64,000 nucleotides of DNA, taken from contig NZ_RBIJ01000003.1 of assembly GCF_003633725.1 (NCBI RefSeq), positions 1-64,000 on the forward strand. Reading direction: 5' to 3'. This DNA is from Brockia lithotrophica (GTDB taxonomy: Bacteria; Bacillota; Bacilli; Thermicanales; DSM-22653). Below are positions 61,034 through 64,000 of the stretch, piece by piece. Position 1 is the stretch's first letter; each line of letters opens with the position of its first letter. A program made the translations under genes and the position numbers. Under the pieces are notes generated by a model. That model had not been told where the DNA came from. It saw only the letters and a list, made by a program, of their open reading frames with translations, and made no database searches.

Positions 61034-62184
61034 TGTGTGTCGCGACCTTCGGAAGGAACGGGAGGGGCCTCCGCACGGTCTGCGCGCCACAGCGGGGGAA
61101 CGTAGGGACACGAAGGATCTGCCGCAAGGGGGTTTCCCGTAAGGGCAAATGCTCGGGCGCGCGAACCGCCGCACACGTAGCGGAATTCGCATGCGCGGCA
61201 TTTGCCCTCGAGTCGGTCGGGGTCGCGGAGGGCGCGAAGGAGCGGGTGGTTTCGGTAGATCTCTGCGATCGGCGTCTCCCGCACGTTTCCGAGGCGGTAA
61301 GGAAGAAACCCGCTCGGGTACAGATCGCCGATGTGAGAGACGAAGAGGAACCCGTCCCCGTCGTTCACGCCGCGCGTGTAGCGGCGCATCGCCTTTCCTA
61401 GGCGGGCGACGAGTTCGGGCTCGTCCTCCGGAACGAAAACTTCTCCCGGGGGGACCTCCCGTCCCAGCTCCCGAAGGAGGCGCTGCAGGCGAACGCGTCG
61501 GATCTGCGGCGCCTCCGTCGTTTTGATCTCGAAGGGCACGCGCTGCTCCAGGTCCACAAGCCATTCGAGGACGGACTCAAACTCCTCCGGCGACACCATG
61601 TCTTCCGTACGCGCCCGACCGGTGGGGATGAGGAAGAAGACCTCCCACTTTTCCACGCCCCAGCTTTCGAGGAGGCGGGCGATGTTGGGCAGGTCGTGGA
61701 GGTTGAAGCGGCTTACCACCGTATTCACCTGCAGGGGCATGCCCAGGCGGCGGAGGACGCCGATCGCCCAAACCGTCTTTTCGTACGTCCCGCGAAACCC
61801 GCGGAAGGCGTCGTGAATTTCACGGGTAGAACCGTCTAAGCTGAACGACCAGCGGTGTAGACCGAGTTCCGCGGCGCGCTCCATCACCGCCTCCGTGACG
61901 AGGGGCGTCGCGCTGGGCGAAAGGGCGACTTCGAGTCCCGTGTCGCGGGCGTACGACACGAGCTCGAACAAGTCCTCGCGCATGAGCGCGTCTCCTCCGG
62001 AAAAGACCAAGAGACGCGTCCCCATGTCGTATATGTCGCGAATGAGCTTCTTTCCTTCCTCCGTAGAAAGCTCCCGGGGGTCACGCCGGTACTGCGCCCG
62101 CGCTCGGCAGTGCCGGCACTTGAGAAGGCAGGCACGCGTGACCTCCCAGATGACGAGAACCGGGTGATCGTCGAAGTGGCGCAT
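61000..62184 (-). CDS. Radical SAM/SPASM protein (BA_1875-like)
   Basis: A 394-residue radical SAM enzyme with a SPASM-like C-terminus. The start HFDDHPVLVIWEVTRACLLK and the cluster motif CLLKCRHCRARAQ (CxxxCxxC) resemble the BA_1875 group related to AhbD/NirJ heme maturases. LLVFSGGDALMREDLFELVS and WSFSLDGSTREIHDAFRG are normal core segments. C-terminal cysteines EGKCRACEFRYVCGGSRARA hold a second cluster; LGNVRETPIAEIYRNHPLLR is the usual SPASM lead-in. ATG 62184 with AAAGGAT. No partner gene such as a precursor peptide, heme gene or nitrite reductase is adjacent. Substrate unknown. Confidence 0.85.
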   Translation of the reverse strand: MRHFDDHPVLVIWEVTRACLLKCRHCRARAQYRRDPRELSTEEGKKLIRDIYDMGTRLLVFSGGDALMREDLFELVSYARDTGLEVALSPSATPLVTEAVMERAAELGLHRWSFSLDGSTREIHDAFRGFRGTYEKTVWAIGVLRRLGMPLQVNTVVSRFNLHDLPNIARLLESWGVEKWEVFFLIPTGRARTEDMVSPEEFESVLEWLVDLEQRVPFEIKTTEAPQIRRVRLQRLLRELGREVPPGEVFVPEDEPELVARLGKAMRRYTRGVNDGDGFLFVSHIGDLYPSGFLPYRLGNVRETPIAEIYRNHPLLRALRDPDRLEGKCRACEFRYVCGGSRARAFALTGNPLAADPSCPYVPPLWRADRAEAPPVPSEGRDTQDAPQAPLETS

Positions 62185-62692
62185 GGGTACCGCATCCTTT
62201 CCCCGTATTCCCGACTCCGGCCCTCTCGGCACCATGCGAGAGGAAGATGCCCCCGATACCCGCGCCGGGGGAATACGCTCCGCACCCTCAGCACCGCATA
62301 GGGAGGAGCCTGCCCGCTTCGGCGGATGCAAACCGCTCGCGACAGAGGCGCGATCGGGGGTACGAGAAACCCGAAAACGGCCCGCCCGACCGCGGGCACG
62401 ATCCATTGTAGCATGGGAAAAAAGAAAATCGCGGAAAGGGATCCTTTAGGTTCTGAATCTTTCAAGGCAAAGTTGTGACAGGAATTTGAACAAACCACGG
62501 GAAGCAGGGGCCCGGAAAGGGCCGGGGCGGATCCGGAAGGTTCGAACGGCGTGCGCGCGTGCGAAAAGGGGCGGTCTCGAGAATCTCCGCGAGCGGAAGT
62601 TCGCTAGAATACTAGAATAAGGGAATGGACGGGGATCCGCAGCCGAGGTTCCAAAAGGCGCAGACAACCACACGAATCCGGGAGGGGTGATC
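62185..62692. other. Intergenic region between two divergent genes
   Basis: About 500 bases. It holds the long leader and -10 of the radical SAM gene and, on the plus strand, two TAGAAT hexamers (62605-62610, 62613-62618) before the NEW3 gene. Beyond scattered GC-rich hairpins I see no gene or known riboswitch. Confidence 0.5.
62405..62413 (-). promoter_or_regulatory. Extended -10 element for the radical SAM gene
   Basis: Minus strand TGCTACAAT, about 220 bases before the start codon; no clear -35. Confidence 0.4.
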
Positions 62693-63853
62693 ATGGCCGG
62701 CATCACGGACAGGCGCGTCGCGCTTCTCGTTTTTGCGGGCCTTCTCCTCTTTGCCGTCCTTCCCCCCGCCCTTGCCGGGGCGCAAGACGAGGGCATTCGC
62801 CTCTTTACCCCGTACATCCACGTGGCCGTATCCCCGGGGGACACCGTGACCTTCGACATCACGGCAACGAACACGACGGGGGCCGTACGCTCCCTCCCCC
62901 TCGCGGTTCGCGCGCCGGAAGGGTGGCGGGCAGAGCTCACGGCAGGAGGACGAAAAATCGCCGGACTGGCCGTCGCCCCCGAGGAAAAGGAGACGTTTTC
63001 GCTTACCGTCGAGGTGCCGCTCAAGGTCGAGCGCGGAAGCTACGGCGTCCAAATCGTCTCTGGCTCGTCGACCCTCCTCTCCCTCACCCTCGACGTGACG
63101 GAAGCCGGGACGTTGCAGACGGAGCTCACCTCGGATCAGACGAACATGGAGGGTACGGCGAGTTCCACCTTTTCCTACGAGCTTCGCCTCCGAAACCGCA
63201 CTCCGGAAACCCAGACCTACGCCCTCCTCGCCAATGCTCCCGAGGGATGGAACGTCGTATTTCGCGTAGAAGGAAAGGACGTGACGAGCGTCACGGTTGA
63301 GCCAAACGCCACAAAGCGGATTACCGTGTCTCTCACCCCGCCGAGCAAGGTGAAGGCAGGGACGTACAAAATCCCCGTACGCGCGGAGACCAAAGGCCAA
63401 ACGGCGGAAGTCACGTTGGAAGCGGTAATTCGGGGGACATACGGCCTCAAGCTCACCACGCCCAACGAGGTCCTCTCCACGGACATCACCGCCGGCGGCA
63501 GCCGGACGCTCCAACTCGTCCTCGAAAATACGGGATCGGCCCCCCTTCACCGCATCGAACTCGCGGCGGAGAGCGTCCCCATGGGCTGGGAGGTCACGTT
63601 CGATCCGAAGACCGTAGACGTGCTGGAGCCCGGGAAGACGGCGACCGTAAACGCCACGATCCGCGCAGACCGCAAGGCGATCGCGGGCGACTACGTCCTC
63701 ACCCTCTCGGCAAACGCGGCGGAAGCGAGCGCGTCCCAAACCTTCCGCATCACGGTCAAGACCTCCCTCTGGTGGGGAATCGTTGGGTTCCTCCTCATCG
63801 CCGCCGTGGTCTTCGGCCTCTGGGAGCTCGTCCGCCGCTACGGGAGGCGATGA
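62693..63853 (+). CDS. Secreted NEW3-domain protein, membrane anchored, exporter partner
   Basis: 386 residues: signal peptide (LLVFAGLLLFAVLPPALAGA), then three immunoglobulin-like repeats of the NEW3/alpha-galactosidase-associated type, each with the pattern VSPGDTVTFDITATNTTG, APEGWRAELTAGGRKIAGLA and VPLKVERGSYGVQI, ending in a single C-terminal helix (WWGIVGFLLIAAVVFGLWEL) and a basic tail. ATG 62693 follows GGGAGGGG. The next gene begins 3 bases after the stop and encodes an ABC ATPase, the arrangement seen in Gram-positive exporters whose NEW3 protein is thought to be an accessory. Cargo unknown. Confidence 0.88.
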   Translation: MAGITDRRVALLVFAGLLLFAVLPPALAGAQDEGIRLFTPYIHVAVSPGDTVTFDITATNTTGAVRSLPLAVRAPEGWRAELTAGGRKIAGLAVAPEEKETFSLTVEVPLKVERGSYGVQIVSGSSTLLSLTLDVTEAGTLQTELTSDQTNMEGTASSTFSYELRLRNRTPETQTYALLANAPEGWNVVFRVEGKDVTSVTVEPNATKRITVSLTPPSKVKAGTYKIPVRAETKGQTAEVTLEAVIRGTYGLKLTTPNEVLSTDITAGGSRTLQLVLENTGSAPLHRIELAAESVPMGWEVTFDPKTVDVLEPGKTATVNATIRADRKAIAGDYVLTLSANAAEASASQTFRITVKTSLWWGIVGFLLIAAVVFGLWELVRRYGRR

Positions 63854-63856
63854 GCT

Positions 63857-64000
63857 TTGGCCCGAGAAGAAGCGGTCGTCCTCGAACACCTCACGAAGAC
63901 GTTTGGCGAAACCCGAGCGGTCGAGGACCTCAACCTCACCGTGTACGAGGGCGAGATCTTCGGGCTCCTCGGGCCCAACGGGGCGGGAAAGACGACGACG
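63857..64000 (+). CDS. ABC transporter ATP-binding protein, N-terminal part
   Basis: The first 48 codons of an ABC ATPase that runs off the window. [20 protein letters not shown] leads to [19 protein letters not shown], the A-loop aromatic position and the Walker A. TTG 63857 is the start, with GGGAGG ten bases upstream overlapping the end of the NEW3 gene. This suggests co-translation with the NEW3 protein; a permease would be expected next. Confidence 0.9.
   Translation, partial: MAREEAVVLEHLTKTFGETRAVEDLNLTVYEGEIFGLLGPNGAGKTTT

Noticed and set aside
62185-62400. Cobalamin riboswitch in the radical SAM leader
   Set aside because: A GCCGAAGCGGGCAGGCTC segment caught the eye, but the conserved B12 box and other core blocks are missing.
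1-64000. CRISPR arrays, tRNA and rRNA genes
   Set aside because: No regularly spaced repeats, cas genes, tRNA cloverleaf sequences or rRNA segments were found on reading both strands by eye; a tRNAscan run would settle the tRNA question.

Overview
The window is a GC-rich stretch of a low-G+C-type (Bacillales) genome despite its base composition. Spore genes (gerE, gerM, sspI), the Bacillus-type primosome genes dnaB and dnaI next to nrdR, the infC-rpmI-rplT and pheS-pheT-zapA clusters, and gene orders known from Bacillus subtilis (rdgB-rph-gerM-murI-marR-gerE ... lysC-uvrC; mutS2 ... polX; rlmB/sspI) all point to a spore-forming Bacillales. The high GC, frequent GTG/TTG starts and a futalosine menaquinone gene would fit a thermophile such as Brockia or Hydrogenibacillus; that genus-level guess is inference.

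Layout. Bases 1-1.6 kb are decayed: the start of an IS607-type element (tnpB complete at its 5' end, tnpA reduced to its two ends), a glycoside hydrolase family 65 phosphorylase tail broken by an 11-bp tandem duplication, and a beheaded sugar ABC permease. 1.6-5.0 kb is an AT-richer RHS island: a 5'-truncated, once-frameshifted RHS protein with a membrane-active-looking tip, followed by a membrane protein in the position of an immunity gene. 5.2-17.1 kb carries a sortase-anchored 5'-nucleotidase and then rdgB, rph, gerM, murI, marR, CoA-disulfide reductase, gerE, lysC and uvrC. 17.1-23 kb holds a membrane protein, acetyl-CoA synthetase, an acetate symporter with its DUF485 partner, a thioredoxin and a thiamine-binding protein. 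23-34.3 kb holds mutS2, a methyltransferase, polX, a flavin reductase, niaR, murJ, rarD, mscS and nfo. 34.4-38.9 kb is a riboflavin operon ribD-ribE-ribBA-ribH behind an FMN riboswitch, with rmuC upstream. 40-49 kb holds a cation efflux protein, zapA-pheT-pheS, yitT, rlmB, sspI and murT. 49.4-51 kb is infC-rpmI-rplT behind an attenuated leader. 51-52.2 kb is a small AT-richer pair (lipoprotein and DUF4064). 52.4-58.5 kb is WYL regulator, prepilin peptidase, mqnC, dnaI, dnaB, nrdR, all on the minus strand. 58.5-64 kb has T-box-controlled thrS, a radical SAM/SPASM enzyme, and the start of an exporter made of a NEW3-domain secreted protein plus an ABC ATPase.

How it works together. Most of the window is housekeeping: translation (thrS, pheST, infC, rplT, rpmI, rlmB), replication and repair (dnaB, dnaI, polX, mutS2, uvrC, nfo, rmuC), cofactors (riboflavin, menaquinone, niacin control), envelope (murI, murJ, murT, zapA) and sporulation. 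Many sigma-A promoters with 17-bp spacing can be read directly, as can sporulation-type promoter motifs before gerE and sspI, an FMN riboswitch, a Thr T-box and several intrinsic terminators. No clearly new multi-gene system is visible; the best leads are the RHS tip and its candidate immunity gene, an orphan murT without gatD, a tandem repeat expansion in the ThrRS TGS domain, an endonuclease IV with an unexplained C-terminal extension, and the decayed IS607 element.
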